Shown piece by piece: positions 38,848 to 51,400 of a DNA stretch of 64,000 nucleotides. Source of the DNA: Prinia subflava (lineage: Eukaryota; Chordata; Aves; Passeriformes; Cisticolidae); assembly GCF_021018805.1 (NCBI RefSeq), contig NC_086257.1, positions 14,380,693 to 14,444,692 on the forward strand, written 5' to 3'. The notes under the pieces are model-generated. The model did not search any database and had not been told where the DNA came from. It saw nothing but the letters and a program-made list of their open reading frames with translations. Within the stretch, counting starts at the first letter, position 1, and each line of letters begins with the position of its first letter. Both the position numbers and the translations under genes were made by a program.

Positions 38848-39983
38848 CCACAGTGGTATCTGCATATGGATGGGTTACCTATGGCTTTTAGCAGCTACAG
38901 CTTTCTGCTGTGCTGAACACTCAGAGTGTTTTGACTCATGTAGATTGGCAGGATGCTGGAGGTATTTTGTACAAAATTCAATAGATACCAACTGGAAAAA
39001 TTTTGAGTTTTGGTCGGTAGAAGGTTTTTTTAGTTTAGGTAGGATTTGTTTGTTTTTGGAAAAAAGATTAAGCTTAATCAATATGAAAGCACAAAAAACT
39101 TACTAAGTAACAACAGGGGAGACGTTAAGTTCCTCTCCCATCTGTGCACAGGCAAAGCCAAGGCAAACAGCCTGGTAGGCAGCAGTTGATGTACTGTGTG
39201 GTGCCAGTTTTGCTTCAAAACACACATACGCAACACATTTCTTTTGATATTTTTATTTCTGATCACTGATTATTTGAGCTAAATGAGCCCTAAAGGGAAG
39301 ACATCAAGATTGAACTAGACTGCACAAGGAAATGAGCTTGAGTATAATTGTCACTTGGACAACAAGCAATCCTTTAGAGAAATTTCAGTCTCTTTAAGTG
39401 TCTGTAATGATTAGTGCTGGAAGAACCCTACCATCTACAGTGCCTCTTGTTCTTCTGAATACCCAAATCCATCTCAAACAATGTGAGAAGTTTCCAGTCA
39501 TTTAAGTGGGAATATTATCAGATGCTTACTGTGGATGTGCTCTCTTATTTATATATCCTTCTCCTTGAAGATATGATTTCCAAATGTAACTCTCCTGAAG
39601 AATTACATTCCCTATCTCTCCTGGCCCAAACTAGAAAACATTTGGGGTGGCAAATCTGGCCACAGAAGCAGAAAACTTCCTTCATCTAAGTAAGCAGAGC
39701 TGCCCCTAACTCTGAATTTATGGCACTTCAGTCCTCATGATGTGAACATGTTTCAGATACAAAGGTGACCTGTTGTTAATGCCTAGTCTGGATCCATTTA
39801 TTACCACTGATAAATATCCAAGCAGCCAGATCTTTCCCAGTGTGATTCCTCAGGGAAATGACATCCAAGGTTTTTTTAAGGCAGAGTCCTCAGATGTCGT
39901 AAAGAAGTGCAAGACACTGTTGACTAGGAAAATGCAATAGGCCTCGTGAAAATGCTTCAAAGGTATCACCTTAATACAGAAAG

Positions 39984-40310
39984 CATAGAGTCATAGGAGG
40001 TCTTGAATTAGAGGGGACCTTAAGCAACATCTAGTTCCAAGCCCCTGCCATGGGGAGGAATGCCACCCTCCCCAAATGAGACTGTTCATGACCTCATCCA
40101 GCCTTTCCTTGGACACTCCAGGGATGAGGCATTTCCAGCTTCTCTGGGTAACCTGTGCCAGTGCCTCAGTGCCCTCATTAGGATTTCTTCCTAATGTCTA
40201 ACCTAAATCTCTGCTGTTTTAGTTTTAAAACATTCTTCCTTATCCTATTCCTACCTGCCCATGTAAAATATCACTTTTCCAACATCCTAAAAAGTATCCT
40301 TAAAAAATCA
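39984..40310 (-). mobile_element. CR1-type LINE 3' fragment, decayed
   Basis: Read on the + strand it begins CATAGAGTCATAGGAGG, a degenerate copy of the CR1 terminal octamer repeat. It continues with GAGGGGACCTTAAG, CATCTAGTTCCAAGCCCC, TGCCATGGGGAGGAATGCCA, CCAGCCTTTCCTTGGACACT, CCAGGGATGAGGCATTTCC, TTCTCTGGGTAACCTGTGCC and TTTCTTCCTAATGTCTAACC. These are all recognisable pieces of the reverse complement of the CR1 3' end found throughout bird genomes. The element is 5'-truncated, as is usual for CR1, and diverged with no coding capacity. The right boundary is uncertain and decayed CR1 sequence may continue to about 40400. Confidence 0.9.
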
Positions 40311-43300
40311 AGCCTCAAAATCTCCACATTCTATAAATCTTTGCTAACACAGCTCCTCTGTTGGGTCTGTCTTCCAGATGGGCAGGCTTTGGTACATTTT
40401 CTATACCACACTAACTCACTTGTTCACCTTTTAGACTCTTGATCATCTTATTAGATAGCAAATGTGATGTATTTTAACCATGTTTTTGCTTGGCCTTTTG
40501 CCATCCTGTGCTGCCTTTCTTTTATCTGAACAAAGTGTGATTCCACCTGGCAGCATCCTTCACATTTTACCATCAGATAGGCAGGTGCTCCCATGCCTCT
40601 GAAATGCATCAGCTGATATTTAGAACATGGTAATTAGAGGCAGAAAGCAAGGGTGCCTAATCACTCACTCCCGGGTGCCCCTGAGTGCTGCTGCTCAGGC
40701 AATTAATTCTCTGCACCGAAGCATTGGCAAATGAAGCTGCTTGGGCAGGTATGGGCACCCAGAGCTGTGGTATCTGTCAAGGCAAGGAGCCTTCTCTGGG
40801 CTGCTACCAGAGGATGTGTTTCCAGCCCTGCCCAGACCCAGCCAGGCACCATCAGGCACACGGTGATCCTGCAGGGCTGCCCACCTGCTGAACAGCAGCT
40901 TAGGAAAATTTGGGTTCCTCCTGACTTGCAAGCGTCTGAGGCAAGCAAAGACACAGAGTGAAGAAGGATAGATAGGAAATATCTAATGTGCCTAACTAGG
41001 AAAAAAAAGCTTTTTGCCATATTCTAGAAAAAGGAAATGGAGTTTGTTGCATCCACTGAATCTCCTCAACTTGCAGTGATGCCAAGTGAGAAATGGCTAG
41101 GGTCAGGACACAGAACGATGCTTCCCAAACTCAGGCAGTCCCTGATGCCCAGGGTGATTTCAGTGTCATCGTGTGGGTGGTGTGCCAGTGCCGTGTCTGG
41201 GAAGCAGAAATGAGAGTGTGATCTTGTGCCAGCGTGTAGGCAAGAGTTTGAGCTGTTTCTGGGTGACAGGCAGCCCCTTCCACGCCTTTGCCTTCAGGAA
41301 GTATGGTCCCTGCCACCCCCTTCCTCCTCACTTGTACCCTCAGTCTCCTTCCTAATTGGTGAGTTTGTTCTTTGTGCAAATTGTTCCCTTGTGCCTGTGA
41401 GTGGCAGGCACTGCTGGTTCACAGGGGAGCAGGGAATCGAAAGCCACAAGAACCAGACATGGGCACAATTCCACTGCATTCACCCCTTCCATTAATGCCT
41501 GCAGCTCTTCAGCAGATCAAGCTAACAGCCCTTTCCAATTAAAGCATGAATATGGATGTGTTGATTGGAATCTGGGGCATAGGAGCTGATTATCTGATTG
41601 AAACTCCAAAGCATTAGCTTGGTTTCCAGACATTAAGGGCTGTATTTGGCTTGGTGTGTGGGTGTGGGTGGGTGGGAGAAGCAAGGCAAAGCAGGGAGGG
41701 AACTCTTGTTCTAGCTGAATTGCTCATCCCTCCAAAGCTCCTTGTGCTGTGTGCTCCAGCAGACCTCCCAGGCGTCCAGGCATGACTGTCACACTGCTGC
41801 TGCTTTACCTCAGTGCAGGTGACTGGGAACTCTGTCTACACGCATACATACACAGAAAGGGATCCCAGAGAGACCTGCCAGTGGGTGCTGCAAGTCCTGG
41901 ACCCCAGAGATGTACTTTCAAAGCTGGGAAGATCTGGGCACTCACAACAGTCCGTTTGCAAACACCCCCTCCCCAGTCCATGACTAACATCTCCCTGCGT
42001 GAGTCACGCTCAGACTTCCTCAGTACAAAGAGGAGCAAGCTGCAGTCCAAGAGCCTGTGTTGCACAACGTGTTGGGCTGTCCTTGAAGCCCTGTGCCTGT
42101 GCAGATGTAGGGGTACACACCTGTGTGCCACAGTGCAGGGGGTTTACAGCCCCTGCTGAACCATGGCACAGCTCAGCACGTGCACAAGCCTCTTGAGTAG
42201 GAGAATATGCAGGCATCTCTTGTGCATGATGCCATGTAAGTACTGCATACACTGATCCTGTAGGTGTATCTAAATACTGAAAATATGCTTGCTCTATACT
42301 GCTACAGATTTTCTGGCATGGGCTGTTGGCACAGCCTGTCTGGTACAGAGGCTTTGACAGCTCTGTCTGAACAGCTCAATGCGAGCGGTCTCTAGCCATG
42401 CCCCACATCAGTATTTGTATCATGCACTAGACTGGAAGACAATCTTCTAATCCTGCCCTATTTGCTTGCCAGGTACAGGGTTTCCTTCATTTGTAGCTGC
42501 AAATGTTCTTTACTTCTGTAGCCTGGTTTATATTCTTTACTCTGTGGGCCTTGTTAGCAGTTCAGGGTTTTTGCCGAAGATGTGGTGGAGGCAGGGAGTT
42601 GAGGAAAGGCAGCAAGCCATGGTGCTGCTGCAGCATTCACCTGTGCTTGTGGTTAAGCATCTGGCCCAGCCTGATGGGTTAGTGGGGATGGGTGTGGGTG
42701 AGATGAGCTTGGTACCTGCAGCTGTCTGGGGGAAGAACTCATAGATGTCCAGGTCCCTCCAGCTCCAGCTCGAGACAAGAGAGATCAGGATGAATGCAAC
42801 AGTGCACTTGAGACAATACTTTGTGTATGGAATCTTAGGGGCACTGGGACAACACTGGCACAAATACATAATTCTGCTGGGCAGACATCACATCCGAGAA
42901 TAAGGTGAGTCACAGAAGTGATGCACACCCTCAGTGCTATCCAAAGACCGCAGCTCAGGGTAAGAAATCACAAGGGCACAGGTTTTCCTCTGTTGTTAAC
43001 CATGTCATACTTTCTTCAGGATTTTATTGGGTACTTTGCCACAACAGGCAAATTCACCATCACCGTGTTGTTGAGTGACACTCTCCAAGGTGTGAGGGGC
43101 AGCTCAGGAGTGAGGGGGGATGTGAGAGCCCTCTTCCATCTGTTGCTGCCATGCTACACATTTTCCTTGTGGCATACAGACAGCCTCCATTGTCTGGACC
43201 TGATGGGCAGTCCTGGCAGGGCTCATCCTGGCACAGACCCATGGGAAAACGCCTTCATTTTCTCTTTTTTCTGATTTTTGTGAAAAAATGGCTCCAGTAG

Positions 43301-43354
43301 CAATAACAGTTTGCAGAGCAGTACCTCCTTTCAGCTTTGCTGGGAGGTGCTCTT

Positions 43355-43376
43355 TGTGTGTCTGTGTGTGTGTGTG
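43355..43376 (+). repeat. (TG)n short tandem repeat
   Basis: TGTGTG followed by one C interruption and more TG units, about 22 bp. Confidence 0.8.
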
Positions 43377-43479
43377 CATGTTTCAACTGCTTTGAAAGTC
43401 TTTCATGAGAAATACTTAATGGGAAAAGTAATATTTTTTCACTGCTGATATATTCAGTTCAATATCCCTGCTATTAATA

Positions 43480-43720
43480 CACAGTTGACTGCACTTTATC
43501 TCTGTCCTGTATTATTGCACAGTGCTGTAACTGTTTATCTAGTCAGGAGTAAAAGCGTAGAGCAATAATGTCATTTTCAGCCTGCCTCTAATTGCTGGGA
43601 TTTATTTGCAAATCAGGGGAGATGATAGATACAAGCACTTAGATTGCCTTTTCATACATCGGGCGTTTTTTAAAATTTCTTCAGATAATTTTTAAAGTTT
43701 TGTTCTTGTTGATTACCCAG
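43480..43720. promoter_or_regulatory. Possible intronic regulatory element about 1.3 kb upstream of last exon
   Basis: It contains the palindrome ATTTGCAAAT (43604-43613), TCTAATTG and AATGTCATTT words in a locally AT-rich block without repeats. It resembles conserved non-coding elements of neural genes. The call rests on motif content only. Confidence 0.25.
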
Positions 43721-44861
43721 AACCAAACCCTACCTTATATAGGCTCTATCTTGTGATTGGAGCTCTCTGCCATTGTATGTGATGTGACAACTTCACAAAA
43801 TGAAGCAGTACACAATCATTTCTTCATTTCCTAATTTTTGCAAAGATCTGCACATGACATTTGCAGTCTGGACCTGCCTTATGTTCTCAGCTCCGCTGTG
43901 CCTGCCCTTGAGATGCCTTACAATCACATTTGCACCCTGCCACATTTGCAGTGAGCTCATCAGAAATGCTCTCCTTGGTGCGAGCAGCCCATGCCCGTGC
44001 TCTGGCACACCTCACATGGCACGAGGACAGCCGTGAGGACTTAGTCCACGTGGTGAGTTGGATAAATGCTTTGTCGTGCCCAGGACGTGGGGATGAGCCA
44101 TGCCTTGGGCAGACATTACCTTCTCTGGCTGTCTGGGCTCCAGCAAGTACATTTTTGTAGGACACACACAGCATAGCCAGGAGAGAGAAGGTGCCCTCCA
44201 GCCACCCTGTTCTCAGGTGCTGCCAGACAGCCACAGAAAGCTGGGACAGCTCCTGACTTGCTGTCACTGAACTCATGTGTCTGCTCACAGCGCTGACCTT
44301 GGCTGGCTGGCTTGATTTACAGAGGAATAAATAGGAAGTGCCCAGAGCAGACCTCGGCTCTCGGCCAATGGAGCCAAATGGGCTTGAGGCACCACTTGAG
44401 ATCCACAGCTCAACACCCAGAACTCTGCATGGCTCAGATACAGATGTAGTTTTCATTCAGGTCTCTCAAGGGCTTTTGTTGCGGGTCAGGGGCTGGGAAC
44501 CAGATCATTCTTGGACCTGTTGTTAGATGATAACCAGCATCTCAAGGCAGTACATGGTTCTGTGAGCTAAAGTGTTTATTTTATATATATGAAAATAACA
44601 TAAAACAACTGTAAAGCACATAAAACCTAGAAAGATTTATCTATGAGCAGTCAATCTGCTGTTTCTCTCTGCCTTTGAAAGAATACAGAGACAGAAACAA
44701 ATGGCAGCAAGGGCAGGTAAAGAGATCCTTCCTTGTAACACGATCTGCTGCTGGGTCAATAGAGGTTTTGTTAGTGTGGGTATGTGTGTGTGTTTGCAAT
44801 GGGGCTGAAATTCAACATCATATACAAAGAAATAGTTTGTTATGGTCATGACTGTCTGTGA

Positions 44862-45017
<156 letters not shown>

Positions 45018-45179
45018 CTGACAAATACCCTCCCTTCTTCCAACTCCTCCCCTCCCACCCACCTACCCACCCCACCTGGCGAAACCACACTGAGACGATG
45101 ACAACTGAGCAAGGCAGGACCTACCAGTAGTGGCTTGGAGTGTGAACTCCAGAATCTTTCTTTGTGTAGGACGAGAAAA

Positions 45180-45214
45180 TTGAAACGTTGCAATCGCCTG
45201 TTGCAACGTTTTAA
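45180..45214 (+). other. 3' UTR hairpin (14-bp stem, 7-base loop)
   Basis: The bases at 45180-45193 (TTGAAACGTTGCAA) pair with those at 45201-45214 (TTGCAACGTTTTAA): 13 Watson-Crick pairs and one G-U pair, enclosing the loop TCGCCTG. The stem starts 163 bases after the FGF12 stop codon and is therefore transcribed. It may be a regulatory RNA structure or a binding site for a double-stranded-RNA protein; the role is unknown. Confidence 0.6.
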
Positions 45215-45218
45215 AAAA

Positions 45219-45234
45219 CAACAACAACAACAAC
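45219..45234 (+). repeat. (ACA)n short tandem repeat
   Basis: About five CAA/ACA units followed by an A run, immediately downstream of the 3' UTR hairpin. Confidence 0.8.
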
Positions 45235-45340
45235 AAAAAAAAGTGAAGAAAAAAATGTTTTAAATCAGGACTCCATTAACATTTTCAAAAGCAAACTGTT
45301 TGCTCTGTGATCAAAGAGGAAAAAAAATCTCATCTCTGCA

Positions 45341-45393
45341 TAATAATAATAATAACTAATAAATATAATAATAATAATAATAATAATAATAAA
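45341..45393 (+). repeat. (AAT)n microsatellite in FGF12 3' UTR
   Basis: Runs of TAA/AAT units (about 5, an interruption CTAATAAATA, then about 10 more). The repeat overlaps two of the three candidate poly(A) hexamers, at its interruption and at its 3' edge. Confidence 0.9.
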
Positions 45394-45408
45394 GATGTTA
45401 CCTTTAAA

Positions 45409-45414
45409 AATAAA
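45409..45414 (+). terminator. FGF12: Candidate poly(A) signal AATAAA
   Basis: A canonical AATAAA hexamer 392 bases after the stop codon. It is followed by A-rich and then TG-rich sequence (TATGATGTGCAA, then CCTGTGACTGTGCTTTCTG). Two further AATAAA hexamers lie just upstream (45358 and 45388), inside the AAT microsatellite. Which hexamer, if any, is used cannot be decided from the sequence. Confidence 0.5.
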
Positions 45415-45434
45415 ACAAAGCTTTTGGAAAATTG

Positions 45435-48400
45435 AACTTAGCATATGATGTGCAACAAACACGTGGGAATTGCATCCTGTGACTGTGCTTTCTGTCTTAT
45501 CCTTTCACCTCACGTTCACACCACTGTTTTTACCATCCTTGCTTCCCTGGGGATGGATGAGATTTTTCACAAAGCAGGAAAGGTAGGGGTGCATTATGAC
45601 TGTGTTTGCTATCAGTAAAATACGGCCTGCCCAAATTAGGAGCCTGACAGTTATGGGCAGTGAAGTAGCTACTCTTTATTCAGCCTTTTCCATCTGCATT
45701 CAAACCCTGCATAGTTATTTGTTGCTAATGTCACTCCATGAGTACGTTTGACCCAAGTCTGGCATTTTATGCCTTTTTATCATAATTATTTATATTTATA
45801 GGCTTGTTTTACTGTATTAGTTGCCAGGGGGATTTCAGAAATAGGTTTTCAGGTCTCACAGGATGAAGTGATCATATTTATTAGGGTAGAGTTAGGAGAT
45901 AAAGGGCAGGAGGGATAGCTGCTTGCTTTAAAATATAAAACAGATCAAGAAATGCTGCAGAAATCTTTGCTGTTAGATGGAAATGGTAAGGCATGTGCTG
46001 TATGAGAGGGTAGCAGGATTTCAGCAATGGGAAGAGGGATGTGGGCATGGGGTGTGCCTAGGAGGAAGCAGGTGTAGGGGAACATGAGTGGTTGTGCTTG
46101 TCCAATTGTGCCAGGGTGAGGACGTTTCCTTCTAGCACCTGGGGTCTCCCTAAATGTTCTGGCTCCACACATACCACACATGTTCAAAGCAGAAGCTGCA
46201 AACCCCTCCAGCCCCCAGCCTTACCACTGTGATGGTCTGAGGTCCCTGAGATGTGCAGCAGCCTGGATATGGCTTTGGGCACGAGTCTTGCAGTGCCAGG
46301 GCTGCAGATGCTGGAGCAGCACTTCAGAAGTAATGAATTCCCGAATGGGGAAAGGCCAGGGGGAGGGCAGTGGGGTGAGGCATGCCCCGTGCTGAGCTCC
46401 CCTGCAACATCCAGGGCTTTAGTGGGGGCTGGCAAGGCTCTCCCTGTCCTGTGCTTTCTCCCCCTGTGGGTCTGGGGTCAGCAGTGAAGCCTCACTGCTG
46501 GGTGGGACTGAAGCAGGGCAGTGCTGGCTGGTGCCCCGTTAGAGATCACACACATTAGGGTTAAAAAAAAGCAATCACCCAATGGCCTGGAGAGGGGACA
46601 GAGCACACAGGGAACCAGCCCTTTGTACACAGGGAAGCAGCCTAAAGCCTTGTGGTCACAGGCTGAGTGGGCGTTTGCATCGCTCATAACCGGCACCTGC
46701 GAAATTCCAAATACCACCTTGATTGTGGAGGCTCCTGTGCCATCCCAGCCAATGCCTCAGCTGGCTGGCAGCCACACAGGCAGAGCTGCTGCTGGGAGTG
46801 CCAGGGAGAGGCGAGTGCCAGGGCTGTGCCAGGGCTGGCCACAATGCCCCTGCAAAGCCACTTGTGCCCCGGTGCCTCCCTCCCACACACAAGGCGCGTC
46901 AGGGCTCGGTGAGCGGCTCCGTGCGGGAAACAAAGAGACAGCCAAATCTCAAGGTTATGGAAGACTCCCAGGATCAGCATGAAGGAATGAATTTCAAGCA
47001 TGTCCTTTTGTGTTTTGGAAAAGCTGAAACCTTGAATTAAAGAGCCTCTTGCCCAATGGCTCTGCCTACAGCAGGCACATCACGCTACACAACACATCAG
47101 CGTGGCTTACTGGTGCCCTCCAGCCCCACAGCCTGGAGCAAGGTCACTGACACATGCTCAGCTTGGGAGCTCACACCCAGCCCCACCTGATGTAACTCAC
47201 TGCCTGCAGGTCAGCTCCCTCACCAACTAGAGAGCATCCCAGATTAAAGGATCGCTGGAGACGTGTACTTTAAGAAGTGGAGTCTCAAGGCCAATATGTT
47301 GAGCTCTCAGGTTCCTGAACTATCTGAGTCACCAAACACCAGGCCATGGTTTAGGCACTGAGCCACAGCTTTTCCAGCTGCCCTAGTGGAGGGAAAGCCC
47401 AGACCTAGCACAGACCAGAACACCCCCAGCACACCTTGAAACCACAAGCCTCTTTTGGACCCAGCCATGGACAGCTTGCCAAGGGCATTGATGTCATCTA
47501 GAGCAGCTCCAGCATGAGAGACTAAAATTTGCAGTGGCCTTATGTGCAGGATACCCTTTGCCTAAGCCCCAAAAAGCTGTGGGCAACAGCAGACCCAGTG
47601 CTACCATGTTCTAATTTTTCCATTGTGGGACTCACCACTTCCCCCACTGGGCTTTTGCTTTGTTAATAGTCTTTGGCCAAATCATTACAAGAATCCCTGG
47701 AAATGTCATATTCAGGCCTAAATGTCAAAATAATCTGCTCATATGCTCCATGGTGTTTGAGCTAATCATTTTCATGTGACACTGAGTCTGCCCACAGCGA
47801 GAGCCAGTTGCTCCTGCCCTCTCCCAGTGTCTGCAGAACCTCGGAGCAGGTCTTCTGCCATGTGTTGAAATTAAGTGCTGGCTCTCCTTACTCCTTTCTT
47901 AACCATGAGCCACATATGATGGCATAAACCATGATGAAAACCCTGAGGAAATACTGTTTTTATTCCTGACCTCTAGGAAGCTGCAACAGTCAGGTCGTGG
48001 TGTAGTGCAGGGACTCCTGACATCACAACAGCCCAAAAACCAGTGAGGCTGCACAGCCCAGCTGCACAGTGCCCACCTGCACCAGCTGCTGACTGGGAGC
48101 TGCTTGGCTCCAGGTGCCCCAACACCCTCCAGATGCCTGGGGAAATCCAGGTATCCAGAGCTTGTAGATATCATGTAGAGCTTCATAATTTTTTTTTTTT
48201 TTTTTTACATAAGTGTCTTGCAAGCTCTGTCCCCAGGCCTTATCTGAAGGAGATGGTGTGGTTTTTGTTGATTATCCATCTGCTGCTTCCCAATTTTCAG
48301 GGAAAAAGGGAATCCACAGAGAATTTTTTTGCTTACTTTGAAGTTCCTACAGCCTCTTCATTGCTTCTTGCTCTTCTTGATTGGTGTTAAAGTCTTGATG

Positions 48401-51400
48401 AGTGATATTTCTTTTTTGCTTTCTTTAGCCACACATACAGGAACCATTTAGGAAGCTTTGTGACTCAGTTCACCATTAGGATGACCACAACCCTTGTCTG
48501 GCTGCATGTGATACTAGCAGGACAAATTTTCTTGCTACAATGGGATGGCTTTGGCCAAACACCTAGCACAGAAAAGTAAATGATAAAAAAAGAACAATGT
48601 TTTTGTCTAACCTGGCCCATAGATATTGTTAACTCTGCTAAAGCTGCAGCAAACCTTTTACAGCAGCATCTGTTGCTCAGAGAGCAAAGATTTTGAGCAT
48701 TAGAAGTCCAGCAGCAGAAAATACTTGACAAAAATATGAGTCCATTTAAAACATTCCTTTTGTTCACCCCGTTTTTTAATTGTGATGTTGGCATGGTTCT
48801 GGCTGTACATGCTGTGCAAAACATCCCCTCTCACCTGTACACCAAGGACAAAACCTGATCAAATGGCTCCAGTTTGGACCATCAGGATTTTTCTAGGAAG
48901 AAAATGCAGAAAAAGCTACAGACAAGCATGCCATACTCTGCCAGCAAGTTGTGCCACAAGTGTCAGCACTGGCATGTGACAATGTGCTATGAAGTGAAGC
49001 TGACACTCAACTAAGCAATTTATGAAAGTTGTCTGTCAACAACATTTTTGTGTTTGCGCTCAGAGAGGCTCTGGCTGATAAAGGCCCACGCAACCCCTCA
49101 AGCTGTCACGGGCTTTACTTTGTGTCTTGAGCTGCTCTGACTGTGCACCAGGAGAGTTACTGCCCCAGAAAGGTGTCACTGCCACACCCTGAGCAACGCT
49201 GGAGAGGAGCTGGTGTAAGCACCCAGGGCTGACAGAACTGGCAGGAAACAAAGTGTGCAATCCTTCCTGGTTCCACACCAGCAAGACTGAAGCCTGGATG
49301 CATGACAGGCACAAAAAATCTTCATGGGGACCACACTTCCTAAAACAAAGAAGGCACAGAATTCTCATTAGTTAAAGCACACAAACCAAACCCGATCTTT
49401 AATAATGGGCATGCACTAAAATACACTACTTTTAACATGCAGGAGATGTTGGCCCCAAAACATGTCCAGCACCAAAACTCTATTAATTAGGACATGGTGT
49501 AGCCCTGGTCATGAATGGCAAGGATCAGTTTGTATGTCACTGCACTAAGGAAACTAAAACCAGGCAAGACACAAGTGAGTGTCTTCAGGGACAGATTTTT
49601 CTCTCCAAACTGGGAGAACAACAAAATATTCAGTTGCTGCTGTGGGATGATCCACTGCACACACCTAGGAGTAAAACCAAAAGAAACAGCACTGCACTTC
49701 TTTAGAGAAGCAGAGATGTTTCCATGGCATTCACATTTTCCCTCTCCCACCACCAATGCTTCAGCCTTCAAGGCAATGGAAGGCTGTTTCCATGGAGCAC
49801 AAGGCATTAAGGCTCACATCCCCCTCACCTGCATGGAGTTAAGCTTGACTGCTCTGCTTCAGCTGCTGAGCTGCAGTCATGGACAAAAAAACCCCCCCAA
49901 AATTCCATAGCCAGGCTGATACATTTTTAACATCATGTTTAAGAGTGTGAACATCTCAAAACTGCTGATACATTTGTGGCCACGAAGTTAATGCTTAATA
50001 ACTCCCATTTCAGGACAGAGGATTTCTATTCGTGATGGTTGCGTAATGAACTGCTGCATGCATAGAAAGTTGGACATCTTCCCAGCCTGCCTCCCTCTTG
50101 GACTTCAGGTAAAGGAGGTCTAGGCCAGCATGGCTCCATCTCACCATGGCATTCACCAGGAATTGTGGTGACACAGGGAGCTCACACAGACTCTGGAGCA
50201 TTCCCAGATGAGACAAATGGAGTATTAGTGCAGAAAAATTTGACCTTCCATGGTCAAATGTCCTTTCTGGAAAGGACAGGATCTCTCATCGAACAATTCA
50301 TTGAAAATAAAAGAGGGGGTTTGTTTTATTCAAAATACTCTGGTGCAGGCACAGGGATAACCCATCTTTGGAAAATGCCATTAATGTTTATTGAGCAATA
50401 CAAATGGAAAAAAACAAGGCATTATCAATTATTAAAAAAGAAAAAAGGCTGGATATGGGATCTGAGGAATAGCAGAGGATAACCCTCCCAAGAGTCTATT
50501 AAGAATAGGTTATATATTGTTCCATTTTCCATGCTCATTACAATCACTGCCCCAATAATAGCTGCGTGCTGTGCCTTTCTCTATTCTAGTACAATTTTCC
50601 CCGTGGGAACTAAATAACTCTGTTTAAATACTGAGCAGAGCTGGTAGAAGAAAGCAGGATGGTTCTGCTGTGCTACCCTTGTGTGCAATCTGCATCTTAG
50701 GGAGCTGGTTATGACCCTTTCTCATAGTTGATACAAGAATAAAGGGGCAGTACTGGTGAGAGGAACACGTTGGTGAGTCCAAATAAATGACATTGTGAGG
50801 GAAAAATTATGTCAGACTTAACACTTTTCAGAAATTAAGGCTTTGGTGAATTACAATTCCTTGAGCTCTAAAAAATTTGCAGGAAGAGAAGCAACTAGTA
50901 GATCCATCTTAGTGCCAGTCCCTGAGCAAGGACTTTGGTGACATTTAAGTGTCTATATCCAGCTCATGGATTGTATCCTACACACAGTGATGCTTTCCTT
51001 TCTCAGAGCTCTGAGTTTCCCTGGGGGATCCTCCTCACTGAGTCCTTGTGGTACCCTGGCCCAAAGAGGGGCTCCTCACAGAGGCCTCCCCAGGGCACCT
51101 CATGCCTCCTCCAAACACGCCAGCAAAGACAGGAAAACAAAGTTCATTGTCCTGAGCTGTTCTTCTTCCCAGGGCCCTGATTTGTGCAGAGCCCACAGCA
51201 AGAACCCCAAAATCTGAGAGGCAGAGCTGTCAGCTCCCCTGCTGTGCTGTCCCAGTCTGGGCTCTGGTGCCAGGAGCAGCCATGGGCAGGGGCTATGGGG
51301 ATCACAAACCTTATCAAGTGGTCTGATCATGTGATAACAGGACACTGCAAAGGAGAAGAGCTTCCAATTCCACTGTGCCTCACAGGGGTCACTGACACAC

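Larger units (their letters stand above)
45018..45430 (+). other. FGF12: FGF12 3' UTR (proximal part, end approximate)
   Basis: Non-coding sequence directly after the TAG stop. In order it holds a pyrimidine-rich C/T tract (about 45027-45077), a strong inverted repeat (45180-45214), an ACA repeat (45219-45234), an A-rich stretch, an AAT microsatellite (45341-45393) and AATAAA hexamers at 45358-45363, 45388-45393 and 45409-45414. T/GT-rich sequence after about 45445 could act as a downstream cleavage element. I set the end about 15 bases after the last hexamer. Vertebrate neuronal transcripts often use distal sites too, so the true 3' UTR may extend further. Confidence 0.7.

Noticed and set aside
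43887..44456. 189-codon minus-strand open frame in the last intron
   Set aside because: No recognisable domain or supporting signals. It lies in GC-richer, stop-poor sequence, so a chance frame is the simpler reading.
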